In this document: one piece after another, positions 37,589 through 45,772 of the stretch
How the letters are laid out: each line of letters begins with the position of its first letter
Position numbering within the stretch: the first letter of the stretch is position 1
Assembly (NCBI GenBank): GCA_963777895.1
Contig: CAVZSF010000003.1
Coordinates: 248,001 to 312,000 of the forward strand
Direction of reading: 5' to 3'
DNA: 64,000 nt
Source of the DNA: UBA2241 sp963777895
GTDB taxonomy: Bacteria > Actinomycetota > Thermoleophilia > UBA2241
Translations under genes and position numbers: made by a program
Notes under the pieces: generated by a model
Seen by the model: the letters and a program-made list of their open reading frames with translations, nothing else
Database searches by the model: none
Told to the model about the DNA's origin: nothing

Positions 37589-38472
37589 GAGAGCACCATG
37601 CGGTCGGCGGCGACGAGCGCGGCGCACAGCGCCGCGCTCGTCGCCGCCCAGACCCAGTCACGCGGCTGCATGCGCAGCGTGACCAGCGCCGGCCACTCGC
37701 CGGTGAAGCCGCGCGAGAGCATGGCGTCGTAGACATCGTCCGCGGTCTTCATCGACTTGCGCACCACGAACGCCATCCTGTCGGTCACCCACGCCCGGTC
37801 CTCACGCACCGACCCACGCACCAGCGTGCGGCTTTCGCGCGCCAGGTGCATCTGCTCGGCCGTACGCAGCAGCGACAGGATCTGCTTCTGCGTCATCGCG
37901 AGCGTGGCGACCACCACGTCGGGCAGCCGCAGCGCGCCCAGCGCGTGCAACAGGTCCGGCCAGCGCATCGTCCACACCACGAGCAGGGCGAAGCCGGCGG
38001 AGGCGACCACGCGCGTCACGAGCGTGACCACCCCCATGAGGCCGGGCTCGGTCAGCGTGAGCGGGCCGAGCGAGAAGGCCTCGGCCCCCGGGGTGAAGAC
38101 AGCCGAGGCGGACGGCAAGGCGATCAGAAAGGCAAGCAGCCCCGCCGAGGCCCAGACCTTGCGCGCGAACGAGGTGACGCTCAGCAGCGACGCCGCTGCC
38201 AGGGCCATCGTGAGGACGATCATCGCGGCGAGCAGGGCCACCGAATGCACCAGGCTCGCGGTCACCGCGAAGAGCACGAGCGTGATCAGCTTGACCCGGG
38301 GGTCGAGCCGCTGCAGAAGGCCCGGTCGTGTCGCCTGCTCCTCGTTCTCCAGCACGTCGGCGACGGCGCGGGCCAGCGAGTCGGCCGTCTTGCGCGCGAG
38401 CGAGCGCCCGCCGCGGCGACGTCTCGCGGCGGGCGCGATGGCGATCGGAGGGCAGGAGTCCGGCGCGTTCAC
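37585..38472 (-). CDS. cbiQ: Cobalt/nickel ECF transporter T component (CbiQ/NikQ)
   Basis: About 295 residues from the GTG at 38472, overlapping the CbiM stop (GTGA). The N-terminus is basic, and the family core begins at LLQRLDPRVKLITLVLF. Later signs are FVVRKSMKTADDVYDAMLSRGFTGE, where the Ala-Arg-Gly-type coupling motif contacts the ATPase. It couples CbiO to CbiM. The gene lies between cbiM and cbiO in the Fur-controlled operon. Confidence 0.92.
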   Translation of the reverse strand: MNAPDSCPPIAIAPAARRRRGGRSLARKTADSLARAVADVLENEEQATRPGLLQRLDPRVKLITLVLFAVTASLVHSVALLAAMIVLTMALAAASLLSVTSFARKVWASAGLLAFLIALPSASAVFTPGAEAFSLGPLTLTEPGLMGVVTLVTRVVASAGFALLVVWTMRWPDLLHALGALRLPDVVVATLAMTQKQILSLLRTAEQMHLARESRTLVRGSVREDRAWVTDRMAFVVRKSMKTADDVYDAMLSRGFTGEWPALVTLRMQPRDWVWAATSAALCAALVAADRMVLS

Positions 38473-39515
38473 CGGGCAGGCGTCGCCGGCGGCACGGAGG
38501 GCGCCGCGCCGGCCTCGTCGTCGTCGCGCCGCCGGCCCAGCAGCGCGCCGACGCCCCAGGCGACGCCCACCACGAGCACAGTCCCGGCGACCGCCGCGAT
38601 CAGGTAGCCGAGCAGCGCGTTGCTCACACCCGGGGTGGCGTAGCCGGGCATGGCGGCCTTCCACAGCCCGCCGAGTCTCTCGAGGTTGGCGGGGACGTAC
38701 CCGGTCATGCCCTCGAGCTGGCCGGCGCTCCATTCGCCCCACGCCGTGCCCGGCGCCAGCGCGCCGATGGGGGTGAGCAGGATGAGCGCCCCGATGCCGG
38801 CCCAGAGCCAGCGCAGCGGCTTGGCGGCCGGCTTCATCTGCAGCAGCGCCGGCTCGCTTCTGGCCAGCGCCGCGACCACGCCCATCGTGACGATCGCCTC
38901 GATCCAGCCGAAGAACAGCAGGTGTTCGAGCGCCATCGCCGGGACCGCGACGCTCAGCTTGTAGGGCGCGTACAGGGCCTGGCCGCTGGCGGTATGAGCG
39001 ATGGCGGGCTGGATGCCGAACTCGAAGCCGGCGACGATGGCGGCCGCGACGATGGCGACGTACGCGGCCACGCCGGCGGAGACGACGCGGCGTCGCGCGC
39101 CGGGGGCGTCGCCGGCGACCAGGCGGTAGAGGTAGTAGCCGACGAACGGCATCACCGCCGCCATGTTGAAGCAGTTCGCGGCGAGCGCGGTGATGCCGCC
39201 GTCGCCGAAGAGCCCCGCCTGGACGACGAGGGCGATGGAGATGGCGATCACCGCGGCCCACGGGCCGAGGACGATCGCGATCAGCGTCGCCCCCACCGCG
39301 TGGCCGGTCGACCCGCCGATGACCGGCACGTTGAACATCATGATGACGAACGAGAACGCCGCGCCCAGGGCGAGCAGCGGGATCTGCCGGGACTTCAGGG
39401 TGCGTTTGACCTTGCGGGCGGCGACCGCCCAGATGGGGATCATCACGGCCCAGAGGACGAGGTAGGTCTGCGGGCCGAGGTAGCCGTCCGGGATGTGCAT
39501 GGCGACGATGCTCAT
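38469..39515 (-). CDS. cbiM: Cobalt/nickel ECF transporter S component CbiM/NikM with C-terminal extension
   Basis: A 348-residue membrane protein. Near the N-terminus it has MHIPDGYLGPQTYL, whose Met-His pair binds the metal. The second ligand region is NVPVIGGSTGHAVGATLIA, and the helices with HCFN-type spacing follow (ALAANCFNMAAVMPFVGYYL). An extra C-terminal part with one or two helices (LLGYLIAAVAGTVLVVGVAW) resembles the NikN/CbiN or PDGLE module fused to CbiM. GAGGA precedes the ATG at 39515. A start at 39500 would give the metal-binding Met as residue 1, so processing or the later start may matter. Confidence 0.92.
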   Translation of the reverse strand: MSIVAMHIPDGYLGPQTYLVLWAVMIPIWAVAARKVKRTLKSRQIPLLALGAAFSFVIMMFNVPVIGGSTGHAVGATLIAIVLGPWAAVIAISIALVVQAGLFGDGGITALAANCFNMAAVMPFVGYYLYRLVAGDAPGARRRVVSAGVAAYVAIVAAAIVAGFEFGIQPAIAHTASGQALYAPYKLSVAVPAMALEHLLFFGWIEAIVTMGVVAALARSEPALLQMKPAAKPLRWLWAGIGALILLTPIGALAPGTAWGEWSAGQLEGMTGYVPANLERLGGLWKAAMPGYATPGVSNALLGYLIAAVAGTVLVVGVAWGVGALLGRRRDDDEAGAAPSVPPATPAR

Positions 39516-39539
39516 CGGAAGTCCTCGCCGATCCGGCGA

Positions 39540-40019
39540 CTACAGTCGCGGGGCGGGCTCGCCAGGAGACGCCTGACTCCGGCGCCCGCCCGGGGTGCCT
39601 GTCTCGGCGGTTTCCTGGCACTCCCCGCACAGCCCGAAGGCCGTCACCTGGATCTGGTCGATGCTGAAGGCGCGGCGCGTGAGCTCCTCGTGCACGGGGG
39701 CGAGCAGCTCGTCGCCGAAGTGGCCGACGGCGCCGCACTTGCGGCAGAGGACGTGATGGTGGCTCGGCTCCGGCGACACCTCGTAGTAGGAGGCGCTGCC
39801 TTCGAGACGCGTCTCGACGACCAGGTCGAGGCCGACCAGCAGCTCCAGCGTGCGATAGACGGTGGAGACGTTCACGTCGGGCAGGGTGCTGCGCACCTCG
39901 GCCGTCACTTCCTCGACGGTCATGTGACGGTCGGCGCCGCGCAGCACCTCCCAGATGAGGTTACGTTGCGGCGTGAGCCGGTACCCTCTGTCACGCAGTG
40001 TCTGACGCGCGTGATGCAT
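39540..40019 (-). CDS. Fur-family metalloregulator, probably nickel-responsive (Nur-like)
   Basis: About 159 residues from the ATG at 40019. The winged helix has RLTPQRNLIWEVL and PDVNVSTVYRTLELL. The metal-binding C-terminal part has HHHVLCRKCGAVGHFGD and a second CxxC (LCGEC). It heads the operon with cbiM, cbiQ and cbiO. An inverted repeat TTGCGA-N5-TCGCAA lies 19 bases upstream of its ATG and resembles the actinobacterial Nur box (TTGCAA-N5-TTGCAA). Nickel-responsive repression of itself and the transporter is inferred. Cobalt or zinc cannot be excluded from the sequence. Confidence 0.85.
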   Translation of the reverse strand: MHHARQTLRDRGYRLTPQRNLIWEVLRGADRHMTVEEVTAEVRSTLPDVNVSTVYRTLELLVGLDLVVETRLEGSASYYEVSPEPSHHHVLCRKCGAVGHFGDELLAPVHEELTRRAFSIDQIQVTAFGLCGECQETAETGTPGGRRSQASPGEPAPRL

Positions 40020-40020
40020 G

Positions 40021-40055
40021 TCGCAACCATAGTGCAGTTGCGAATCGGTCGCAAC
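40021..40055. promoter_or_regulatory. Nur-like operator with three TCGCAAC half-sites
   Basis: TCGCAAC occurs at 40021-40027 and 40049-40055, and its complement GTTGCGA at 40037-40043. The last two form TTGCGA-ATCGG-TCGCAA with a five-base spacer, the geometry of a Nur box. The first two form a wider inverted repeat. The site touches the start codon of the Fur-family gene and lies 85 bases from the divergent sigma factor gene, so it could affect both. Confidence 0.65.
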
Positions 40056-40139
40056 AAGGTACGCACGAGCCCGCACTGCCGGGCCAGGCGGGCCTTCATC
40101 GCGGCATGACCCCTCCGGCGCGCTGTAACCTTCACCCTC

Positions 40140-40739
40140 ATGGCTTCGTCTAACCAAGGTGAGTGGCCGCTTCCGCCTGACCCCACGCCCTTCGATCTGG
40201 CGCGGGCGGCGGCCGGCGACCACGATGCCTTCAGGCTGATCGTGGAGCGATACCAGGCGATGGTGTATTCGGTGGCCTACAACGTGCTCGGCGACCCGGT
40301 GGACGCCGAAGACGCGGCGCAGGAAGTCTTCCTGCGCTGCTACCGCGCGCTGCCGCAGTACCGCGGCGAGGCGTCTTTCTCGACGTGGCTCTTTCGCCTC
40401 GCCCTCTCGAACGCCGTCGACTACGGGCGCAAGCAGCGGCGCCGGCCGGAGCCGGTGGAGGTCCCGGACGACATCGCCGCCGCCCCGGATCCCGGCGAGG
40501 GCATCGACGCGGCGGCTCTCGTGCGCGCTCTCGGCGACCTGCCCGAGGACTACCGCACGCCCACGGTGCTGCGCGACGTGTACGGGCTGCCCTATCAGGA
40601 GATCGCGGAGCTGACCGGCAGGCCGCTGGGCACGGTCAAGGTGATGGTGCACCGGGGACGGGCTTCGCTGCGGCTGCGTCTCAAGGCGGAGGGCCGGGCC
40701 GGCGAGGCGCGGACCAGACGAGATCCGGAGGATGCCTGA
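40140..40739 (+). CDS. ECF-family RNA polymerase sigma factor
   Basis: A 199-residue sigma factor. Region 2 has FRLIVERYQAMVYSVAYNVL and DAEDAAQEVFLRCYRAL. Region 4 has LPEDYRTPTVLRDVYGLPYQ and the helix-turn-helix IAELTGRPLGTVKVMVHRGR. It is followed by the anti-sigma gene with a TGATG overlap, a standard ECF pair. The fatty acid operon starts 34 bases after the pair. Whether the sigma factor controls it is a guess from position. Confidence 0.93.
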   Translation: MASSNQGEWPLPPDPTPFDLARAAAGDHDAFRLIVERYQAMVYSVAYNVLGDPVDAEDAAQEVFLRCYRALPQYRGEASFSTWLFRLALSNAVDYGRKQRRRPEPVEVPDDIAAAPDPGEGIDAAALVRALGDLPEDYRTPTVLRDVYGLPYQEIAELTGRPLGTVKVMVHRGRASLRLRLKAEGRAGEARTRRDPEDA

Positions 40740-41161
40740 TGGACTGCGCCGAGCTGCGCCGGCTCATCAACCGGTACATCGACGGTGAGCTGGGCTACCT
40801 GGAGACGGCCGACTTCCGCCGGCACGTCGCGTTCTGCCCCGAGTGCTCTCTGGAGCTGAGGGACTTGTCGGACGTGCGCGGCGCCTTGGCCCGTTGGGGC
40901 CAGACCGAGATCGCGCCCGTACCGGGCTTCGCCGACCGCCTCATGAGCGCGGTCGCCCGCGAGCCGCTGCCCGGGACGCCCCGGTCGGCGGGCGAGCTGT
41001 TCGACGAAGCCCTCGACGAGCTCGATCGCGTCCTCGGCAAGGTCCCGCTGCCGGGCGGCCGCTCGATCCCCGTCAAGAACGTCATCGGCTGGGCGCTCGC
41101 GACGGCCGCGGTGCTGCTGTACGGCCGCCGCCGCGGGCGCGACGAGCGAGCGGGCTGGTGA
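40739..41161 (+). CDS. Zinc-finger anti-sigma factor with one membrane helix
   Basis: About 140 residues, translated from the ATG that overlaps the sigma factor stop. The N-terminal anti-sigma domain (zf-HC2) has the zinc motif RRHVAFCPECSLEL. A single helix near the C-terminus (VIGWALATAAVLLYG) with a basic stop-transfer tail places the domain in the cytoplasm. It should hold the ECF sigma factor inactive at the membrane until a signal arrives. Almost no extracellular part remains after the helix. Confidence 0.9.
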   Translation: MDCAELRRLINRYIDGELGYLETADFRRHVAFCPECSLELRDLSDVRGALARWGQTEIAPVPGFADRLMSAVAREPLPGTPRSAGELFDEALDELDRVLGKVPLPGGRSIPVKNVIGWALATAAVLLYGRRRGRDERAGW

Positions 41162-41195
41162 GAGTCGTGCCGGGCGCGAACGAGAGGATCGACCG

Positions 41196-41735
41196 ATGAG
41201 CCTGCTGGACCGCGCACAGATCGAGCGCCTGTTGCCGCACCGCCCGCCCTTCCTGCTCGTCGACGAGGTCGACGAGCTCGAGGCGGGCGTCCGCTGCGTC
41301 GCGCGGCGCACGCTGCGCGACGACGATTTCTGGTTCGCCGGGCACTTCCCCGGCAATCCGGTCATGCCCGGCGTGCTGATCGTCGAGGCGCTCGCCCAGA
41401 CGGCGAGCATCGCCGCGGCGAGCGCGATGCCGGGCTCCGGCCGAGAGGCAGGGGCGCCGTCGAGCGCCTCCGCGGACTCTCCCGACGCGGATGCTCCAGT
41501 CAGGCTCGGCCTCTTCGCCGGCATCGACAAGGTGCGCTTCAAAAGGGTCTGCAAGCCCGGCGACACGCTCCGCCTCGAGGCGGAGATCGTCGCCGTGCAC
41601 GGCCCGGTCGGCCGCGCCAAGGTGACGGCGACCGTCGACGGCCGGCTCGCGTGCCGCGGCGAGCTCATGTTCGCCATCGTCGATGCCGCGGCGGTCGCGG
41701 GCGGCGAGGCCACGCTCGGTGGGGGCGATCGATGA
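41196..41735 (+). CDS. fabZ: 3-hydroxyacyl-ACP dehydratase FabZ
   Basis: A 179-residue hotdog-fold enzyme that dehydrates 3-hydroxyacyl-ACP in fatty acid elongation. The active-site segment is FAGHFPGNPVMPGVLIVEAL with the catalytic His and Glu. The N-terminus IERLLPHRPPFLLVDEV and the later FAGIDKVRFKRVCKPGDTL are typical. It is about 30 residues longer than usual because of a Ser/Ala/Asp-rich insertion (about 80-108). The stop overlaps the fabH start (ATGA). It opens the fatty acid operon. Confidence 0.93.
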   Translation: MSLLDRAQIERLLPHRPPFLLVDEVDELEAGVRCVARRTLRDDDFWFAGHFPGNPVMPGVLIVEALAQTASIAAASAMPGSGREAGAPSSASADSPDADAPVRLGLFAGIDKVRFKRVCKPGDTLRLEAEIVAVHGPVGRAKVTATVDGRLACRGELMFAIVDAAAVAGGEATLGGGDR

Positions 41736-42739
41736 TCCGAGTCCGCCGCGGCCTCGTCCACGGCGCGCGCATCGCCGCCCTCGGCGTGCACGTGCCCGAG
41801 CGCATCCTCACCAACCACGAGATCTCGCAGTGGGTCGACACCTCGGACGAGTGGATCCAGACGCGCACCGGCATCCGCGAGCGGCGCGTCGCGCGCGAGG
41901 ACGAGGCCACGTCCGACCTGGCCGAGGTGGCCGCGCGCCGCTGCCTCGAGTCGATCGATCTCGACCCCGCCGAGGTCGACCTCATCATCCTCACGACCAT
42001 CTCGCCCGACCACATGATGCCGGCCACCGCGTCGATCGTCGCCGACCGCATCGGCGCCGTCCGCGCCGGCGCCTTCGACGTCCAGGCCGGCTGCACCGGG
42101 TTCGTCTACGGCCTCGCCATCGCCACCGCGTTCGTCTCGGCCGGCATCTACCACAACGTGCTTGTGCTCGGCGCCGAAGTCCTGTCGAAGATCCTCAACT
42201 GGGAGGACCGCTCGACCTGTGTGCTCTTCGGGGATGCCGCGGGCGCCGTGCTCGTACAGCCCAGCGACAACGGCAGCATCTTCTCCTTCGACCTGGGCAA
42301 CGACGGCAGCGGCGCCGGCTACCTCAACATCCCCGCCGGCGGCACGCGTCTTCCCGCCTCCGAGCAGACCGTTCTCGACCGCGACCACACCATGCACATG
42401 GTCGGCAGCGAGGTGTTCAAGTTCGCCACCCGCACCGTGGTGGAGTCGTGCACCAAGGTCCTCGGCGACGCCGACATGACCGTCGAGGACGTCGACCTCT
42501 TCGTGCCGCACCAGGCGAACATCCGCATCATCGAATGGGTGGCCAAGAGGCTCGAGATGACCGACGCCCAGGTCTTCGCCAACCTCGACCGCTACGGCAA
42601 CACCTCGTGCGCCTCCATCCCTTTGTGCTTACATGAGGCCATGCAGAACGGAAGGCTCAAGAAGGACGACGTGCTGCTGATGGCCGGGTTCGGCGCCGGA
42701 CTCACGTGGGGCTCGTGCCTCACGAAGTGGGAGCTGTAG
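41732..42739 (+). CDS. fabH: 3-oxoacyl-ACP synthase III FabH
   Basis: About 335 residues from the ATG at 41732. This enzyme starts fatty acid chains by condensing acyl-CoA with malonyl-ACP. The catalytic triad is visible: Cys in DVQAGCTGFVYGL, His in LFVPHQANIRII and Asn in RYGNTSCASIPL. The N-terminal WVDTSDEWIQTRTGIRERR is a family signature. It is coupled to fabZ by a four-base overlap and precedes fabD by 11 bases. Confidence 0.95.
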   Translation: MIRVRRGLVHGARIAALGVHVPERILTNHEISQWVDTSDEWIQTRTGIRERRVAREDEATSDLAEVAARRCLESIDLDPAEVDLIILTTISPDHMMPATASIVADRIGAVRAGAFDVQAGCTGFVYGLAIATAFVSAGIYHNVLVLGAEVLSKILNWEDRSTCVLFGDAAGAVLVQPSDNGSIFSFDLGNDGSGAGYLNIPAGGTRLPASEQTVLDRDHTMHMVGSEVFKFATRTVVESCTKVLGDADMTVEDVDLFVPHQANIRIIEWVAKRLEMTDAQVFANLDRYGNTSCASIPLCLHEAMQNGRLKKDDVLLMAGFGAGLTWGSCLTKWEL

Positions 42740-42750
42740 GTCCCGGACAG

Positions 42751-43683
42751 GTGGGCAAGCTCGTCCTGATGTTCCCCGGCCAGGGGTCGCAGGCCGTCGG
42801 CATGGGCTGCGACCTCGCCGCTGCCGAGCCGCTCATGCAGCAGGCCTACGACGAGGCCTCGGCCGTGCTCGGCTACGACCTCATGGACATGTGCGCCACG
42901 GGTCCGGTGGAGGACCTCTCCCGGACCGACCGGACCCAGCCCGCTCTTCTCGCCAACTCTGTCGGGATCCTGCGCGTGCTGCAGGCCGACGGCCTGCGCT
43001 TCGACGCGGCCCTCGGCCACAGCCTGGGCGACTACTCGGCGTTGGTCGCCACCGGCGCGCTCGGCTTCGACGACGCTCTGCGGCTGGTGCGGCGGCGCGG
43101 CGAGGAGATGCTCGCCGCCGCACTGCGCGACCCGGGCGGGATGGCGGCCGTGATCGGCTTGTCCGACGAGGTCGTCGACGAGATCTGCGCCGGCGTCGAC
43201 GACGTCTGGCCGGCGAACTACAACTCGCCCGGCCAGGTGGTCGTGAGCGGCACGGCCGACGGGCTGGCGGCGCTTCGCCCGCGCTGCGAAGCAGCCGGGG
43301 CGAAGCGCTTCATCCCGCTCGCCGTCAGCGGCGCCTTTCACTCGCCGCTGGTGGCGGCGGCGGTCGAGCCGCTGCGCGGCGAGCTTGAAGCCGCCGCCTG
43401 GCACGCTCCCAAGCCGGCGTTCTTCTCCACGACGGAGGTCGCGTTCGAGTCCGGAGGGTTCGACCAGATGCTGCAGCGCCAGCTCGTCTCGCCGGTGCGC
43501 TTCACCCAGAGCGTACGAGCCTTGCGAGCGGCGGGTTATGATGCGTTCCTCGAGTTGGGCGCCGGCAGCGTCCTCACCGGGCTCGTCAAGCGGATCGCCC
43601 CCGAGGCGTTCGCCTCACGGGTCTCGGACGTCGAGACGCTGGCGACGCTGCGGCAGTCGCACACATACCTGGAGGCAGGGTGA
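42751..43683 (+). CDS. fabD: Malonyl-CoA:ACP transacylase FabD
   Basis: About 310 residues from the GTG at 42751, chosen because it puts the family start (LVLMFPGQGSQAVGM) at the N-terminus. The catalytic Ser is in LGHSLGDYSAL, the Arg side is near RRRGEEML, and the second catalytic region is AVSGAFHSPLV. It loads malonyl groups on ACP. The stop overlaps the fabG start (GTGA). No acyl carrier protein gene was found in this operon. Confidence 0.95.
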   Translation: MGKLVLMFPGQGSQAVGMGCDLAAAEPLMQQAYDEASAVLGYDLMDMCATGPVEDLSRTDRTQPALLANSVGILRVLQADGLRFDAALGHSLGDYSALVATGALGFDDALRLVRRRGEEMLAAALRDPGGMAAVIGLSDEVVDEICAGVDDVWPANYNSPGQVVVSGTADGLAALRPRCEAAGAKRFIPLAVSGAFHSPLVAAAVEPLRGELEAAAWHAPKPAFFSTTEVAFESGGFDQMLQRQLVSPVRFTQSVRALRAAGYDAFLELGAGSVLTGLVKRIAPEAFASRVSDVETLATLRQSHTYLEAG

Positions 43684-44438
43684 CCGTGCAGATCGACCTT
43701 GGGGGGACGACGGCTCTCGTGACGGGCGCCGGGCGCGGCATCGGCCGCGAGATCGCGCTCGCCTTGGCCGCGGCCGGCGCCGACGTCGCCGTCAACGACA
43801 TCGCGGCGAGCGCCGACGCCTGCGCGGCCGTGGTCGCCGAGATCGAGGGGCTGGGCCGCCGGGGTCTCGTGGTCACCGCCGACGTCGGCGACGAAGCACA
43901 GGTCAACGCGATGGTCGAGCGCGCCGAGTCAGAGCTCGGGCCGCTGGGCCTGGTCGTCAACAACGCGGGCATCACGCGGGACAACGTCGTCATGATGATG
44001 GACGCGGCCGACTTCGACGCCGTGATCGCCACGCATCTGCGCGGCAGCTTCCTGGTCTCGAAGGCGGCGGCGCGCAGAATGTTCCGCCGCCGCACGGGCT
44101 GTATCATCAATCTCGCCAGCGTGGTGGGCAGGCGCGGCAACGCCGGGCAGGCGAACTACGCCGCCGCCAAGGCCGGGATCATCGGCCTCACCAAGTCGCT
44201 GGCGAAGGAGCTCGGTGCGCGAGGGGTCCGCGTCAACGCGATCGCGCCCGGGTACATCGACACGCCGATGACCCAGGCACTGCCCGAGGAGGCCCGCAAG
44301 CTCATCGTGGACAACACGCCACTGAAGAGCATCGGGACGACGGCCGACGTGGCCAACGCCGCCGTCTTCCTGGCATCCTCGCAGGCGCGGTTCATCACGG
44401 GCGTCACGCTGCCCGTGGACGGAGGGCTCGGCATCTGA
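43680..44438 (+). CDS. fabG: 3-oxoacyl-ACP reductase FabG
   Basis: A 252-residue short-chain dehydrogenase. The cofactor motif is TGAGRGIGREIALAL, and NNAGITRD is the FabG sign. The catalytic Ser is in NLASVVGRRG and the Tyr-Lys pair in ANYAAAKAGIIGL. It reduces 3-oxoacyl-ACP in each elongation round. The GTG start overlaps the fabD stop. Only 44 bases separate it from fabF, leaving no room for acpP, which many operons carry at this place. Confidence 0.95.
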   Translation: MTVQIDLGGTTALVTGAGRGIGREIALALAAAGADVAVNDIAASADACAAVVAEIEGLGRRGLVVTADVGDEAQVNAMVERAESELGPLGLVVNNAGITRDNVVMMMDAADFDAVIATHLRGSFLVSKAAARRMFRRRTGCIINLASVVGRRGNAGQANYAAAKAGIIGLTKSLAKELGARGVRVNAIAPGYIDTPMTQALPEEARKLIVDNTPLKSIGTTADVANAAVFLASSQARFITGVTLPVDGGLGI

Positions 44439-44482
44439 GCGCAGGCTTGGGCTCAGAGCCTGCCCGCGACGGCGAGAGGACG

Positions 44483-45733
44483 ATGGAGAGCAACGGCACA
44501 CCACGCGTCGTGATCACGGGGATGGGAGTCATCTCCCCCCTGGGCTGCAACGTCGACGAGTTCTGGCGGAGATTGGTCGCCGGTGAATCGGCGGTCAGGG
44601 TCATCACGCGCTTCGACCACAGCAACCAGCGCGTGCACATCGCCGCCGAGGTCCAGGGCTTCGATGCCGAGGACTACCTCGAGAAGCGCAAGGTGCGGCG
44701 GCTCGACCTCTTCGCGCGCTACGCCGTGGCCGCCGCCAAGATCGCGGCCGCCGACGCCGAGTTCGACCCCCGCGACGAGGCGGAGCGGACGGGCGCGGTG
44801 ATCGGCAGCGGCGTCGGCGGCCTGCAGACCCTCCACCAGGAGATCGAGAAGCTCATCGACATCGGTCCGGAGCGCACCAATCCGCTGCTCGTCCCGATGA
44901 TGATCCCGAACATGGGCGCGGCTCAGGTCTCGCTCGAGCTTGGTACCAAGGGACCGCTGAACTCCACCTGCACGGCCTGCGCCGCCGGCTCCGACGCCAT
45001 CGGCGTGGCCTTCCACACGATCCGGCGCGGCGAGGCCGACGTGATGTTCGCCGGTGGCAGCGAGGCGCCGGTGTCGTCGGTCGGCGTGGCCGGCTTCGCC
45101 GCGGCGCGTTCGCTCTCAAGGCGCAACGACGACCCGGAGCACGCCTCGCGACCCTTCGACCTGGGGCGCGACGGCTTCGTGATCGGCGAGGGTTCCGGTT
45201 GCCTGGTGCTCGAGGAGCTCGAGCACGCCCGCCGGCGCGGCGCGAAGATCTACGCCGAGCTGTGCGGCGTAGGCCAGAGCTCGGATTCCTTCCACATGAC
45301 GGCGCCCGACGAGACGGGTCACTCGCAGGCCCGCGCGATGACGGCGGCGATCGCCTTGGCCGGGCTCGAGCCGGCCGACGTGCAGTACGTCAACACGCAC
45401 GGCACGGCGACGCTGGCCGGAGACATCGCCGAGACGCGCGCCCTCAAGGACGCCTTCGGCGCGCACGCCCACAGGCTGCTCGCGTCGTCGAACAAGTCCA
45501 TGATCGGCCACTGCCTGGGCGCCGCCGGCGCCATCGAGGCAGTGGCCACCGTCATGACCCTGGTCGACGGCGTCGTTCCGCCCACCACCAACCTCACCGA
45601 CCCGGACCCGGAGTGCGACCTCGACTACGTCCCGCTCACGGCTCGCAAGGCGCCGGTGGAGGCCGCCCTCTCCAACAGCTTCGGCTTCGGGGGGCACAAC
45701 GTCGCGCTGCTCTTCCGTCGTTTCGACGGCTGA
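44483..45733 (+). CDS. fabF: 3-oxoacyl-ACP synthase II FabF
   Basis: About 416 residues from the ATG at 44483, which has GAGAGGA upstream. It is the elongating condensing enzyme. The catalytic Cys is in NSTCTACAAGSDAIG, and the two His are in VNTHGTATLAGD and SMIGHCLGAAG. The C-terminal NSFGFGGHN is standard. It lies between fabG and accD in the operon. Confidence 0.96.
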   Translation: MESNGTPRVVITGMGVISPLGCNVDEFWRRLVAGESAVRVITRFDHSNQRVHIAAEVQGFDAEDYLEKRKVRRLDLFARYAVAAAKIAAADAEFDPRDEAERTGAVIGSGVGGLQTLHQEIEKLIDIGPERTNPLLVPMMIPNMGAAQVSLELGTKGPLNSTCTACAAGSDAIGVAFHTIRRGEADVMFAGGSEAPVSSVGVAGFAAARSLSRRNDDPEHASRPFDLGRDGFVIGEGSGCLVLEELEHARRRGAKIYAELCGVGQSSDSFHMTAPDETGHSQARAMTAAIALAGLEPADVQYVNTHGTATLAGDIAETRALKDAFGAHAHRLLASSNKSMIGHCLGAAGAIEAVATVMTLVDGVVPPTTNLTDPDPECDLDYVPLTARKAPVEAALSNSFGFGGHNVALLFRRFDG

Positions 45734-45772
45734 GCGGACGGTTGCGGCGCGGCCGCGGGAAGGCCCATCCTC

